Assembly: GCA_013423385.1 (NCBI GenBank) | Contig: BLZA01000030.1 | Location: 1,505,168 to 1,569,167, forward strand | Direction of reading: 5' to 3' | Length of the DNA stretch: 64,000 bases | Origin: Naganishia liquefaciens | Taxonomy: Eukaryota; Basidiomycota; Tremellomycetes; Filobasidiales; Filobasidiaceae | Notes under the pieces: model-generated | The model's input: only the letters and a program-made list of their open reading frames with translations | Databases searched by the model: none | Told to the model about the DNA's origin: nothing | In this document: one piece after another, positions 45,583-57,247 of the stretch | Numbering within the stretch: the first letter of the stretch is position 1 | Layout of the letters: each line of letters starts with the position of its first letter | Made by a program: the position numbers and the translations under genes

Positions 45583-48294
45583 TTACGCAGATGAGGCAGC
45601 CGCACCACCGGCCGCTCCTCCCCTCCCGCCCCGGCTACCGCCCCTGCCAAAGCCGCCCCGACCGCCACGCACACCCGGCGCGCCCCGTCCGCCGCCGCTA
45701 CCTCGACCGCCGAATCCGCCCCTTCGCGACGTCGTCTCCGGAGGCGGGTTCGAGACCGTGATGCTGAGCGTCGTGCCGTTGATCGCCTGTAAACGCCGCT
45801 CGTGAGTAATGGAAAGCAAGTGAAAAAAACCAAAAGGGCGAACTTACACCCGCATTGTTGGCCAGCGCTGCCTGCATATCCTCATCATTGCCAAACTCGA
45901 CGTATCCATAGTCCTTGTTCTGTCCATTTGGATGAACCGGGATCTTGGTCTTGGTGATCTGTAGACAACCCCATCAGTTCATCGTCGTTGTTTCCCATAA
46001 GCCAAGGTTGACGTACCTTGGCCCTGACATCCTCCTTCCACAAACCGCGCAGCTCCTCATCCGTACAAGGCTGCGGCAATCCCTTGACATACAGCGTGTG
46101 CGGGTTCTTCTCGACCAATCGCGACGCGCGCGCAGGAGGGAGACCGGTTGCCGCGGCCGTTGTTGTCGTCGCCACCGCCGCGCCCCATCCTTCCTGGGTC
46201 TTGCCTTCCCCCGTCTGGCCCTCCTCGGCCACCGTGGGCTTGTCGCTCGTCTCCGCCGGCGCAGCAACAGGCGTTTCCGCAACCGTACCCGCCGTCGTCG
46301 CGGGCGCTCCATCCGTCTTTCCAACCTCGACAGCCTTGCCCGCAGCGCCCTGTGCGCCATTCGCCCGCGTCAACCCGCCGCGCCCGGCGCCCATCCCGCG
46401 CGCACCGCCCCGTGGCTCCCGTTCACCTCGTCTGAGGACCCCGCGCTCGCCGTGGTTTCCGCCCTCGGAGAAGCTGCCGTCACCGGCGGGAGACTTGGTT
46501 CCGCCCGACGTGCCGTTCGTGCCCTCGGGCTTGCCCTGGACAGGTGCAATCTGCGCGGAAGATCGGATGGGGGCCGTCGGCTGGTTCCGAGCGGGAGCGC
46601 CGGTGTTGAGCGGCTTTCGCGTGAATTGTCCAAACTTGTTGAACGATTCTTGTGCTTGCTGGCTCTGGTTGCCAGAGGACATCATGGCGTTATCCGGACG
46701 AGGGACTTGGTGCTTGACGGACGCGTTCTCCTTGGCAAACGGAGCTTGCGCTTGCTGGTGTCGTCGATAACCAAAGTTGAGTCCTGTCGCAATGTCAGTC
46801 CGGCGGCACCCAGAATGGCAAATCCGACAAACCTTGACTCTGCGTTTTGGCCGAAACCCGTCCGTCCTTGATCTCAAACAGCAAGTGCCCATACGCCGCC
46901 TCGCTCAAATTCCAATTCCAGCAATTCTTCCACGCAGTCTCCTCATCCTCATCCGCTTTCCCGTTCACGCCCGAAGCTGCATCCCCACCCGGAATCTTGT
47001 TGGCAACCTTGAGCGCCTTTTGCAAAAACTCGCGCTGGTCGGGCAACATGCTTTGCTCCAGCTGAATCTTGGCCGACTCGTACACCTCGGTGAATGATTT
47101 CTGCGACCTTTCAAACTTGGCGCGCAAAGCGTCGTGACTCGGAAGCACACTGTAATCGTTATACGAACCGACGAACCGGACTGCGGAGCCACGTTGAGCA
47201 CAAGGAGGGGACAGGAGGCATACGACTCACAGTGCAGAGCACCCGATATCGTCAAATCCGCCTTGACGGCCAGCGCGACTTGTCCGAGCATTGCATCTCG
47301 TCCAATCGATCCGTGAGTCACAAGGATTCGGGTCTCTGTCGGGTCATACGACTGTCGCTAGGTGAGCGCGATCCAGCGGCGCTCGGTTCGTTTGGCTTAC
47401 CCTCTCTGCCGAATCGACTAATTCACCAATCTGCAAAGCCGTCGTCCAAATCGTTCCATTACCTCCTGCAATCGTACCAGTGCCCTCGCCATTGTCGACT
47501 AGAAAAGATCAGCACAGCTATCTCAGGGCCGCTAAGCACTTACAAATCCTATGCATTTGCAATCCTCCTCCCAATCCAAACAACCTCAACTTTAATCCAC
47601 CAATCTCGATGCTCCTGGTCACCGATTCATCCAGAATGCACAGATTCTTCACCTCGTACTCGCCCGTCCTAAACTTTTCCAACACTCGGATGTCCTCGAG
47701 CGGTCCGTACACGGTGTAGACGGGAACCGAAAGCTCGAGTTGACCGGACAGGAGCGCGCCGAGTTGAGAGAGTTGGAATGATGAGGAGTTTGATGGTTCT
47801 GGGTTGAGCTTGGAAAAGAGGGAAGCGTCGTGTGGCATGGATAGGAGTTCAGATCGCAATGCTGGGTTGAGTAGCGGGTTGTACAGCAGAACATGGCGAA
47901 GAATTCTGGAGGGACAATCAGCATCTCCTATCGGAAAAATCCACACAGGAAGAGGCGCAGCCACGCCACGAGCGGCTCACTTTGGCGCCATCCGTCCCGG
48001 ACTGTTCCCATCAAGAAACCCAAAGTCTCCTGTGTGAATCACCGCGACCGCTCCCGTCTCCGCCACCAGCTGATTCAACCTCTTGAAATCACCCCTGATA
48101 TCCGCAATACACAGGATCCTTCCGCTTCCCGTCTCAATCACGCGGTCGAGTGGATTCATGGACGCCTGCGAGGAGACCGCGAGTGGTCTTTGCGAGGACG
48201 CGGCGGTGGACATGGTGTGCGCAGAGGTGGACGCAGTCGCGTGGGTTGTTGTGGAATCGGTTGAGTGGCTCGGAGGAACGGCGGCAACGGACAT
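45583..48294 (-). CDS. Calcineurin-like metallophosphoesterase (DUF2433 type) fused to RRM and RGG tail
   Basis: Eight exons transcribed right to left; the first two are 47981-48294 and 47544-47905. The N-terminal half opens with [17 protein letters not shown] and [11 protein letters not shown], then [19 protein letters not shown] and [11 protein letters not shown]. These are metallophosphatase motif blocks in which the first Asp-x-His is Asp-x-Arg and the usual GNH(E/D) reads YGPLED, so activity may be altered. A helical middle ([21 protein letters not shown] in part) and a long disordered RGG/Ala/Pro region follow. The C-terminus is an RRM with RNP2 TLYVKGLP and RNP1 KDYGYVEF, ending in an RGG box of about 40 residues. 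The layout suggests an RNA-associated phosphoesterase or scaffold. I recall DUF2433 as a fungal metallophosphoesterase family. Confidence 0.85.
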
Positions 48295-49375
48295 AACGAA
48301 AGTGAGAGGATCCAGTCACGCGATGTGTTGTGCGGGAATGTGTGTGGTCTACGGATCAATCGATGCCATCATCTGTGCCATTCATCATCCCTCGCCAGAT
48401 CCACGCTTGGTCCCGCTGGAAGACGCCTCCCCCGCGCGGACCCCGTCCAAATAGAGGCGCGCGGCGATCTAGGGGGTCAGATGGGTGGCAAACTGAATCC
48501 ACCATGCATGATTGCTACGGAGGGCGAGTGTAGTCATCAGCATCTGGAAGACTAGACATGGCAGATATCGAAACAAAGGCATATGAGTCCAGTGTATACT
48601 TCCTGAGCGGGGATATGCTCGGCCGCGCGGCAATACTCTAGAAAAGTGCACCCACTGGCGAGTCATCTCATAGTATGCATGCCGTGGATTCTCGTCTGCC
48701 CTCTTGAGGTGGGAAATATATCTTGACGTACATGCGCTGATTTCACTGGAAGGCTGCATCGTGCCGCGACAATGTCAGCAGAACTCTTGCCGAAAGGTAT
48801 GAGTTTTAAATACCGAGCGTAATAGCTTTGTAACGCTTGGCGCATTCGCAAGAGACCATGGGAGTCATAATCACACTTATAAAGCATGATGGGGAAGCGA
48901 TGCACATGCGTAAACTCTGGTAACACATCGAGAGGCTGGGCCGAAGTGCTCTGCGCCGTGCGCCGTCTGCCAGGGTTTGCCAATTCCAGCGATCACTTGC
49001 TTCTGTAGCATTCGCGGCTGCCTAATGCTCTGACAAGTCAATACGTCACTCAGAGTCTGGTCGACGATGTTCCAGGACATGTAAATGTGGCCTGCTCCTT
49101 CATTATGCGGTAGAAATTGCGGCGCTTGTCTCTCGCTGCTGATCATGGTAGTGGTAGAGATTCAGCGGATTGGTGAAGGATCCTTTCCGCTAGATCTCAC
49201 GCATAGGAGGAACGAGTTTGCTGACGTCATACTTGTCTTCGGTGAGCGCAATCGACCGAGTCGTCAGCATTCGAGGTCAGGCTAGTTATGCTCCAAATCT
49301 TCAGAGCCTCTTCAACGGCGTCTATCCACCATTAAGGGCTTTTACAGTGAACTATCTCCTCAAGGAATCCTAGCA
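48295..49375. other. Divergent intergenic region, about 1.1 kb
   Basis: This region lies between the starts of the metallophosphoesterase gene (-) and the first MDR gene (+). Only short ORFs are present and none is supported. Confidence 0.45.
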
Positions 49376-50753
49376 ATGAGTGCAGTCTCCGCAACAGCTC
49401 AACGAGGTGAGTCGCGACTCTTGGCCAGCAAGCCAGATAACTTATCCGCTTATCTCCTGTTCTTTAGTTTGGTTTCAGACAACCCGAGGGTCGCCTTCCG
49501 ATGTTCTTACCGTCAAAGAAGATGCCCCAATTCCCAAACCCGGACCCACAGAGGTCTTGGTCAAGGGTAAAGAATTTAGATTGGGAAACCGCAAGAAAGC
49601 TGATTTTCCTTGCAGTTCACTCGGTCTCGCTCAACCCCGTTGGATACAAGCTCATGGAGATGTTGCCCTGGCCTATGGTCAAGCTGCCGATGATCCCGGA
49701 AGGAGACTTTGCTGGCTGGATCGCGGATCCGAATGGACACGAGGACAAGTGGAACATCAACGATGGTGAATTGGCGCTTCCGGACCAAGAGATTGCGGAT
49801 GACGCTGACTCCAGAATGCCGCATGGTAGAGGTCATCGGTCTGATTGAAGTCCCTACGAGGATCAACCAGGGCAAAGGCGCGATGGCACAGTACATCGTT
49901 GTTGAGGTGAGCTCTGGTAGTTTCGATTCCCGTCAATGTCTAATATGTTGCGTTCAGGCCTCTCGTCTCGTTCGCAAACCCGCTAGCGTCCCTTTCGATC
50001 AAGCCAGTGGTCTCCCTACCGTCGGTATGACCGCTCATCAAGGCCTTTTCGAACACGGCAATCTGCAAGCGCATCAACGTGTCATGATCAACGGAGGAAG
50101 CAGTTCTGTCGGCGCGGTTGCTATTCAGCTTGCCAAGGATCACGGCGCGACCGTTGTCACAAGTTGTTCGGGACCGAAGATGGAGATGGTGAAGGGCTTT
50201 GGAGCGGACGAGGTGTGTCACGTCACATCACTTAGAATGACTTGACTAAAACCCCAAAAAGGTTCTCGACTACACGGCGTCCCCCCTCGGCGAACAACTT
50301 GCCAAACTTCCTCCTGTCGACCTCGTCTTCGACGCCATAGGAACTCAATCCCTGTACGACGCCTGTCCATCCTTCCTCAAGCCCGAAGGCCTCTACGTCT
50401 CGATCTCCCTCGATGTCCATGGCGTCGGAATGCTCGGCACCGTGAAACTCGCCCTTCACACCATGAGCAACTTCCTTCGACCGACGATTCTCGGTGGCAC
50501 GGAACGACCCTTCAAGATGATCATGATGCATTGGAGCGAAGCCAACTTGCAGGACCTCGCAAAGTCGATGGATTTGGGGAACTTGAGGGTGCCAATTGAC
50601 TCGACGTATACGTCTGACAGGCAAGGTGTCATGGCGGCGTACGAGAAACTGATGTCGAACAAGGTAAGGCGTCGCGTTGCGGGTGCGTTAAACCTTGCTA
50701 ATTCGCTGCCGCAGGCCAAGGGGAAGATCATTGTCGACATGCAGAGACCCTAA
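49376..50753 (+). CDS. Zinc-independent medium-chain dehydrogenase/reductase (quinone reductase-like), copy 1
   Basis: Exons begin 49376-49406, 49468-49566 and 49616 onward and continue in frame through further short introns to 50753; the product is about 370 residues. After a short leader (MSAVSATAQRVWFQ) come the GroES-like part (VHSVSLNPVGYKLME, MIPEGDFAGWI), the nucleotide-binding part with INGGSSSVGAVAIQLAK and the following TVVTSCSG, and the end AKGKIIVDMQRP. The structural and catalytic zinc Cys/His residues are absent. Members reduce enones or quinones with NADPH in the cytosol; the exact substrate cannot be read. A paralog follows in tandem about 0.9 kb downstream. Confidence 0.88.
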
Positions 50754-51669
50754 GAGGATGTTAGTCTTTAAGCTGGTTTCGTATCGTGCGCTTTCGCTTC
50801 ACATCTCAATCGATAAAACCATCGTGTTGTCTTAGCTTTTCGAGTAACGATCTCGATCCCGATCCCTGTAATTAAGACTAGAAAAAGCAAATGACATATG
50901 GTTCTATGCGCAACGACCGGGAAACGTCGAAGAATTAAGGATGAGAGAATAATGAACTGTGAGCAAGCTCATGCTTGCCAGCGGGCAAATGCGACTCTGA
51001 TGCATGAATCAGTCTTGAATTCCGAAAATGACGGAATGGCAGGTTCGTTTGCGCGGCGCATCAACGCTGGGAATTACTGCTCTGTCGAGCTCAGCGTGCT
51101 GCCTTGAACGCTGATAGAACTCAGACTGTCATTGCATGACCCGCATACGAAATAAGAGGTTGACTATCAATCAGCTTATCCATCCCTTAATTCCAGAACA
51201 TCGGCGTAAGGCTCGGGCCTGAGCCGCCTCGGGCGTGACCAAGCATCGGATGAGCGTCAACGACGATCGCTCCCGCCTCCAAGTCGGTGGTCGTCGCCGG
51301 TGGCATGAGCCTAGGCGTTGCGTCATATGGCTGCTGCTGTGGAAGACAACAGTCCCCACGTAGATCTTATCTTCCACGGCCATCATCGCCGACGCCGGGA
51401 TCCGGATGCAAATGTTGGGACTGATGATGAGCAATTCAAGCAGTAGCAAGGGGCAAGCATCTCGTTTGCAAGCAGCCTCCTGGGAACGGTCGGGCATCGT
51501 ACTATTCTGGGCAAGTGGCTACCCAGGTCGTAACAGATCAATCATCAGTGGAACGCGTCAAAGATGCCGTCGATAAAGATATATACCGGATCGGCGAACA
51601 GCGTGGGCTCGTCTTCACCTGGTCGATAGTCATCCTCTTCTCCATTGCTTTCAACATCAATTTGCAAAC
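50754..51669. other. Spacer between tandem MDR genes
   Basis: This 916-bp stretch shows no gene, only promoter and 3' flank. The short minus ORF at 51171-51497 has no recognised domain. Confidence 0.45.
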
Positions 51670-53071
51670 ATGATGAAAGAAGGTATTCCCACAACACAGC
51701 GAGGTGGGTCCTGTCTTCATAGGTGTTGTGCCACCACCAGAACGTCATGCTCATCTGTATTCTTCAAGCCTGGCAACAATTCAAGCGCGGTAAACCCAAG
51801 GATGTCCTTCGTCTCGTTCAAGACGCTCCGGTTCCGCGGCTTTCGGCTGATGAAGTTCTGGTCAAGGGTACGCTGCTTGCTACCACTCTGCCGAATATCA
51901 GCTCATCTTTGTGTCTCCTACGCCGCTTCTAGTGCATTCCGCGGCGCTCAATCCTGTCGGTTACAAGATGATGGGCAGCGTTCCATGGCCAATCGCCCGT
52001 TTCCCAATCATCCCCGAAAGCGACTTTGCTGGAGTTGTAGTGGATTCGAACGGTCATGCTGAATTATCTGTCGGACAAGGTATGTCATCTTGCAGGGCAT
52101 GATATGACAGAGCGCTGACACATGCGGTAGAGGTGATTGGACACCTGGACCCGTTCCAGAAACTCCGATCAGGGCAAGGCGCTCTCGCAGAATACGTCAA
52201 CGTTTCCGTACGCTGTTTTCCTTTATCAGACCTTTCGCTACCTTTTGCTAACCTACTCCTTTTCAGTCAGATCACATCGTGGCAAAACCGGCCGAGGTCC
52301 CATTCTCTGAAGCTGCGGGCTTACCGATCGTTACGCTCACGGCTTACGAAGGCATCATGAAGCGCGGAAAGGTCAAGTCTGGGGATCGGGTCTTTATCAA
52401 CGGTGGAAGCAGTGCTGTTGGCTTGATGGCCATTCAATTGGCCAAACAGCGCGGTGCGACCGTAGTTACTAGCTGTTCGGGAGCCAAGCGGGAGTTTGTT
52501 CAGGCACTCGGAGCGGATCTCGTGAGTTGCAACATGACGACGAACAAAGCTTGCGAAGCTGACTCGTCTTCTCTTTAGGTGGTGGATTATACTGCCTCTC
52601 CTCTGGTGTCTCAGCTCGCCAAAATGGAACCTTTCGATCTCGCGCTCGACTGCATCGGTGTAATTTCTCTCTGTCGTGGCAGCGCAAATTTCCTTAAACC
52701 AAGCGGACCTTACCTTGCCATTGGACTCGACCTCAAAGGCTTATCCACCCTGCAAACGATCGGCTCATTCCTGCGACTATTCCGCCTCGCTGCTCTGCCG
52801 AGTCTCTTGGGCGGCGCCGGGAGAAAGGTCACGATGTACAGTATGGCCTGGGACCAGAAGGCGCTTGCAGAGTTGGCGGAGATGGTTGCGACGGGGCAGA
52901 TCCGGGTGCCGGTTGATGGCGCGTATGGATGGGAGAAAGAAGACGTGATGAAGGCGTATGAGAGACAGATGTCGGCTCGAGTGAGTTCACTTATTGTCGT
53001 TTTTGATTATTGGCTGACGATGTGTTTAGGCCCAAGGGAAAGTTATAATTCAGATGGAGCGAGATATATGA
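51670..53071 (+). CDS. Zinc-independent medium-chain dehydrogenase/reductase, copy 2
   Basis: ATG at 51670 or 51673 (MMKEGIPTTQRAW). Exons splice in frame to AWQQFKRGKPKDVLRL, VHSAALNPVGYKMMG, IIPESDFAGVVV, EVIGHLDPFQKLRSGQGAL, INGGSSAVGLMAIQLAK and VVDYTASPLVSQLAK, and the last exon after the GTGAGT intron reads AQGKVIIQMERDI, ending at 53071. The introns fall at the same places as in copy 1: after TQR/AQR, after EVLVK, and before EVIG and VxDYTASPL. Several motifs are shared almost word for word, so this is a tandem duplicate. Copy 2 has a longer C-terminal half segment (LRLFRLAALPSLLGGAGRK) that is not in copy 1. Confidence 0.87.
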
Positions 53072-54501
53072 TTGCTGGCCGAATATATACTGCGGCCGCT
53101 ACCTTGTTGTATTAACCGTATTAACATAATTTATCACTTGTGGCAGACTGATTCAGATATGAACCTATAAGAGCAGGCAGAAAAAGGCAGACACGGATCA
53201 AAAGCTGCAAGACCGCAATCACGACTAGAAGACATTCCGTAATCCAGACGCCTTCCTCGTTTAGGGAATTGGCCTAGCTGAATGTGAACGACTCGACTAG
53301 AGCGAGTTTCGAGAGGCTCCTGGATCGACTCTTGATCATCGCCAACATTATCTGCTTGAAATAATGGTGGACATGCCATGATGACCGCCCCGGATGTGGG
53401 ACGCAAAAGACAACGGGGTTTGATCCCAGCGGAACGTAACGGATGCGGCTGCACAGGGCGGCAGGTGCGTTCTGAACAAACTTGCCGCACGCCAACTTGA
53501 CTACTGGCAGAGTTCCTCGACGACTCGCCTGCCAGATGGCCTGTGCTTGCTCAGCCAAGACGTTTTGATTGGTGCTATCAGTCAAGCCTGCAGGATCGCC
53601 TTTTATTGTCAAAGGATCTTGAAGTTTTGATAAGAAACAGTTGAGTATCCAATGGCTGCAGGACAGATTGTTGATAGCCCGTAGCGACATTGAGCAAAGT
53701 GGTATATTTCCTAGACACCCGAACGATGCAATGGTTGATCTCATGGATTCGGTGTCAGATGTAATACGATGAGGCGAAGCCCATGAACGAATCTTTGCCG
53801 CCCCAGTGCAATTATGTTCAGGAGCTATGTGTGTGTCTGTACGAATCTAAGACGACAGTCACTGCTCAAAGACGAGACAGCATCGAAACGACAACGCCAC
53901 CAGTGTTGAATTAGCGATCTACGTGGCATCGGCCTCAATCAGAGCCGCCTCGATCTTGTAGGGAGGTACTAGCATTTGCAGTGTAAACAAACGAGAACTG
54001 AGCTCGTTGAACAAATGTCGTTGATGCCGGGCATTCGAGTCCCCAACACCTCCAGCCGAGCCGACGTCGGAGCTCGCCTGTCGAAATGCAATGCTGTCGA
54101 ATTAGTTGAAAGGACAACCGACGTGAGTCCGCCTGCTTCCAGGAAGACGCCATCGGGGTGACTCTGAAGTGCCGTTGCATTTGTCGGCTGAGTCATGTAT
54201 CTCCGTCGATGGCGGATCGGTCAAGGAGGCATTGGAACTTGCCACTGCCCTCTTTGCACCGAATGTCCGGTCGGCATCGATGGCTCGGTCATTCGATCGA
54301 CCTCACCCGTGTTCGGTGGATTGCTAGGGAAAAGAACATTCCATCGTATCACCTCTGATATAATCGTTTGACGCCGCCGCGAACTTCAGCTGTATGAAAA
54401 AGGAATTATGATCATCTATAAAGTCTATGGATACAGTCTCGCTGGCCTTCGAGCGGCCGTTGTGCTTGGTATTTTTGTAGAATTCTGTTAACGCCAAGCC
54501 A
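53072..54501. other. 1.4-kb convergent region without a supported gene
   Basis: This region lies between MDR copy 2 (+) and the hydrolase gene (-). A 156-codon minus ORF at 53274-53744 and shorter ORFs near 54 kb lack domains or splice context. The sequence just past the MDR stop (53081-53140) is AT-rich. Confidence 0.4.
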
Positions 54502-57062
54502 TTATGCCTGACCCTTCAGAAACTTGATGATCCGCTCCAATGCATCTCCACGCAAACCCTCCCCGTGATTTGCCAGTGAGTCAAAGACGATACTTTCCCG
54601 CATGCCGTCTGTAAGACAAGGATAAGCCCCATCAACAGGATCAAGAACGAGGCACTTACGGCGATTCAGATATCCCTTGACCCGCTGCACCTTGGATTAG
54701 CAAAGAATCACACACTGCGGGACAGGAAAGCTCACCCATGCATCGATAATCACGTCCTCTCCGCCCAAGACGACCAACGTCCGCCTCGGATCGTGTGCGT
54801 GAGGAATCTCATCATGGAACAAGGTATTGGCCGACCAGTCAAAGTGCTACCGGTACCACGTGTTAGCGAGGCACCATGGCACCAATACGACGAGCGTGAG
54901 GAACGTACCCTCTGAATGCTGGTGGCAATGCCAATTTCTGAGGCGATAAACCAATGTAGCAGCAACTCGATCGTATTATGAGGCTCGCGATAGCAGAAAT
55001 TATAGCACACATCTACCGCCGCCCCGAGAGATTCAGCCCCTTTATCCAAACTCGCCGTCCGGGAAAATCCCGACTCACCGCCTTCCCACAGGCAAAAGAC
55101 GACCGGGTCGACGAGCGCGCTACGGAGGATCATCTCGGGGCAATCCTTGATGAGCCATCCGTGCGCAATGCTCCCGTTCGAATGACTAAACACGACGATC
55201 CCGCGTCTCGGCGAGTCGACGTTGCTGCCGCGCGCATTGTGCCCAGCGAGGCTCTCCCGCGAGAGGCGCTCAGCAGGCCAGAAGCCCCATCGAGCGCAGA
55301 TGGCACGGATGGCGGCGGTGGTTTCGCCGCGTGAGGGAGGCTTGAGGTGACGGGGGTGGAAGATGTGCATGCTTATGTGTGGTTGAATCGGGACGATTAG
55401 GGGGTTGTGGGGCAGGCGGTGGACGAGGGATTGGAGGACATGGATGTTTTGGAGCTGTGGGAAGGGGGTGGGGGGGGGGCGCCGTCTCGTCAGCTGTGGG
55501 ATTTCTTAGGAGGGCTACACACGTACCGAGACAAGACCAAAGCCGAGTCCGTGGATGTATACGATTGGGTCCCAGCCTTCCGAGTCTTGTTTCTCGGGCG
55601 TCCATTCAGGCGGAATACGAAGCAAGTACCTACGCCTGATGTCAATCACGCTCAAATTTACATCCTTCCATGACGTACTCTAGATCTCCCTCTCGGTACT
55701 GAGCGGGATCAGCCTCCCGTTCATCCGGTCCTCATCAACAGACTTACCACCTCGAACCCCATCCGTCGATACACGCCACGCTTCAACCACCAATCCATCC
55801 CCGCCCTCGCCGCATACACACCCAACGGCCGTGTCCTCGTGTTGACCGGATCGAGCGTCAACCGCATCAGCTTGCCGACATCACGTACCCTGCCTCTCGC
55901 GAGGCGTCCGACGTGGGTATCCTCTTCTGCTGGTTCGGGATCGGGGTCGGGAAAGGTGGTGCCCGTGCGTGCTTCAAGAAGGTCGAGGGATGCCTCGAGG
56001 AGTGTCATCTGGACGGGACTGCGTGAGGCTTCGGCGTAAGAGAGGTTGCAGCATGACCAGGCGAGCCAGTGGAGGACGACAGGGCGGGTGATGGTGTCCC
56101 ATGGTCGACGGCCGAACCAGTTGCGCATCTTTTCGCGGAATTCAATCGCGCGGGGATCGGCGGATGCGAGGCGATGGAGCTTGACCATGGGTGTGCCGGT
56201 GCCCTTGTGGGCTGATGATGCTTCGTTCGTTCGCGTCGAGGGTTTGCGGTGGCGCAGCGTGGGGGAAGAGGTATCGACGACTGTTGTGGCGGATGAAGCG
56301 GGGTCTTCGGAAACGTCGGTCGAGGATGGTGAGTCTTCGCGGACAAGATCAATGGCATCTTCGAGTCTCTCCTGGATTTCCGAGGCCGAGGGGACGGATT
56401 CCGCGCCGCCGGCGTCGTCAGTCATACCAGTTTGAAGCATCTTGATGAAAAAGGCGCGGCATTCGTCGGGCGTGAGTGTGGATGGTGGCGCGGGCCGTTG
56501 GATGATGGATATTATGTAGCGTTGGTAGAGAAAGAACAGGACCTTTTTTTTCGTACAGGGTTTTCCCCGAAACGTCAGTGGCAGTGGTAGGGGCTCATCG
56601 CAGACGTACCTCGGCAACAGCCACGACCAGCCCTATGAACGCAAGAACACCGCTGACCCCTCGCACATCCTTGCCGCGTACGGCATACCAGACAATCCAC
56701 GCGGCCGCGACCCACGTCGATGAAAAAACGACGCCGACGACAGCCAAGGCGAGGTAGTATCCCACACCCTTGCGCCGCTTGTGAAACTCGAGCGGAAACG
56801 TCGGGTTTGCGCGTGCTGCGGGCGCCGCGGGGGGCGGAGGCGAGAGGAGGCGGACGATTGCTCCGGGCTTGGGACGGAGCATGGCGCGGACGAGGCTTGG
56901 GCTGTGTGTGGGGCTGGTGGGGGAGGTGGGGGAGGTGGGAAAGGATGCGGGCCGGGTGTCGCCATTCAAGGAAATGAGCGAGGGGATCCCTCTGAGCGTA
57001 AATTTGCTTCCGCGGGCGGCCACAAAGTCAACACGGCGTTGAGGCAGATTCCACTTTCCCAT
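54502..57062 (-). CDS. Membrane-anchored alpha/beta hydrolase with a 20-nt microexon
   Basis: What look like two unrelated ORF blocks are one gene. Exons run 56610-57062, 55748-56542, 55679-55698 (20 nt), 55527-55629, then from 55454 through three further junctions to 54502. The N-terminal block has two hydrophobic segments (YLALAVVGVVFSSTWVAAAW and VSGVLAFIGLVVAVAEVLFF). The middle is acidic and disordered, then helical (LHWLAWSCCNLSYAEASRS). The hydrolase part opens with YLLRIPPEWTP and PIVYIHGLGFGL (oxyanion HG), has the nucleophile in FSHSNGS, the acid in LGGEDVIID and the His in LANHGE. It is probably a lipid or ester hydrolase on an organelle membrane; the substrate is unknown. The second acceptor is preceded by a run of A instead of pyrimidines. 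Start 56884 is an alternative. Confidence 0.8.
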
Positions 57063-57247
57063 GCCCCGGTACTAGGGACGGGGTGGATTCCCCATTCGGC
57101 GTATCGGCGTACGCCATCATCTCGGCCTCGGGACTCTCGGACGATGCGCAACGCCAGGATGTCTCTGTGTGTACAGCGCGCGCGCCCCGCTAGACTCCAG
57201 AACGTTGACTGACCACGCATCTTCACAGCGCGTGCTTTGATGCCCCG

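Noticed and set aside
44907-45761. 284-codon plus-strand ORF
   Set aside because: It is an antisense shadow of the EST1/SMG7-like first exon and runs into an unrelated gene end. No domain is present.
45945-46871. 308-codon plus-strand ORF
   Set aside because: It is antisense to the Arg/Gly/Ala-rich part of the metallophosphoesterase-RRM gene. GC-rich repeats keep the opposite frame open; composition is Arg-rich with no domain.
53274-53744. 156-codon minus ORF as a gene
   Set aside because: It contains no recognisable motif, and neighbouring splice sites do not extend it. It was kept only as part of an unassigned region.
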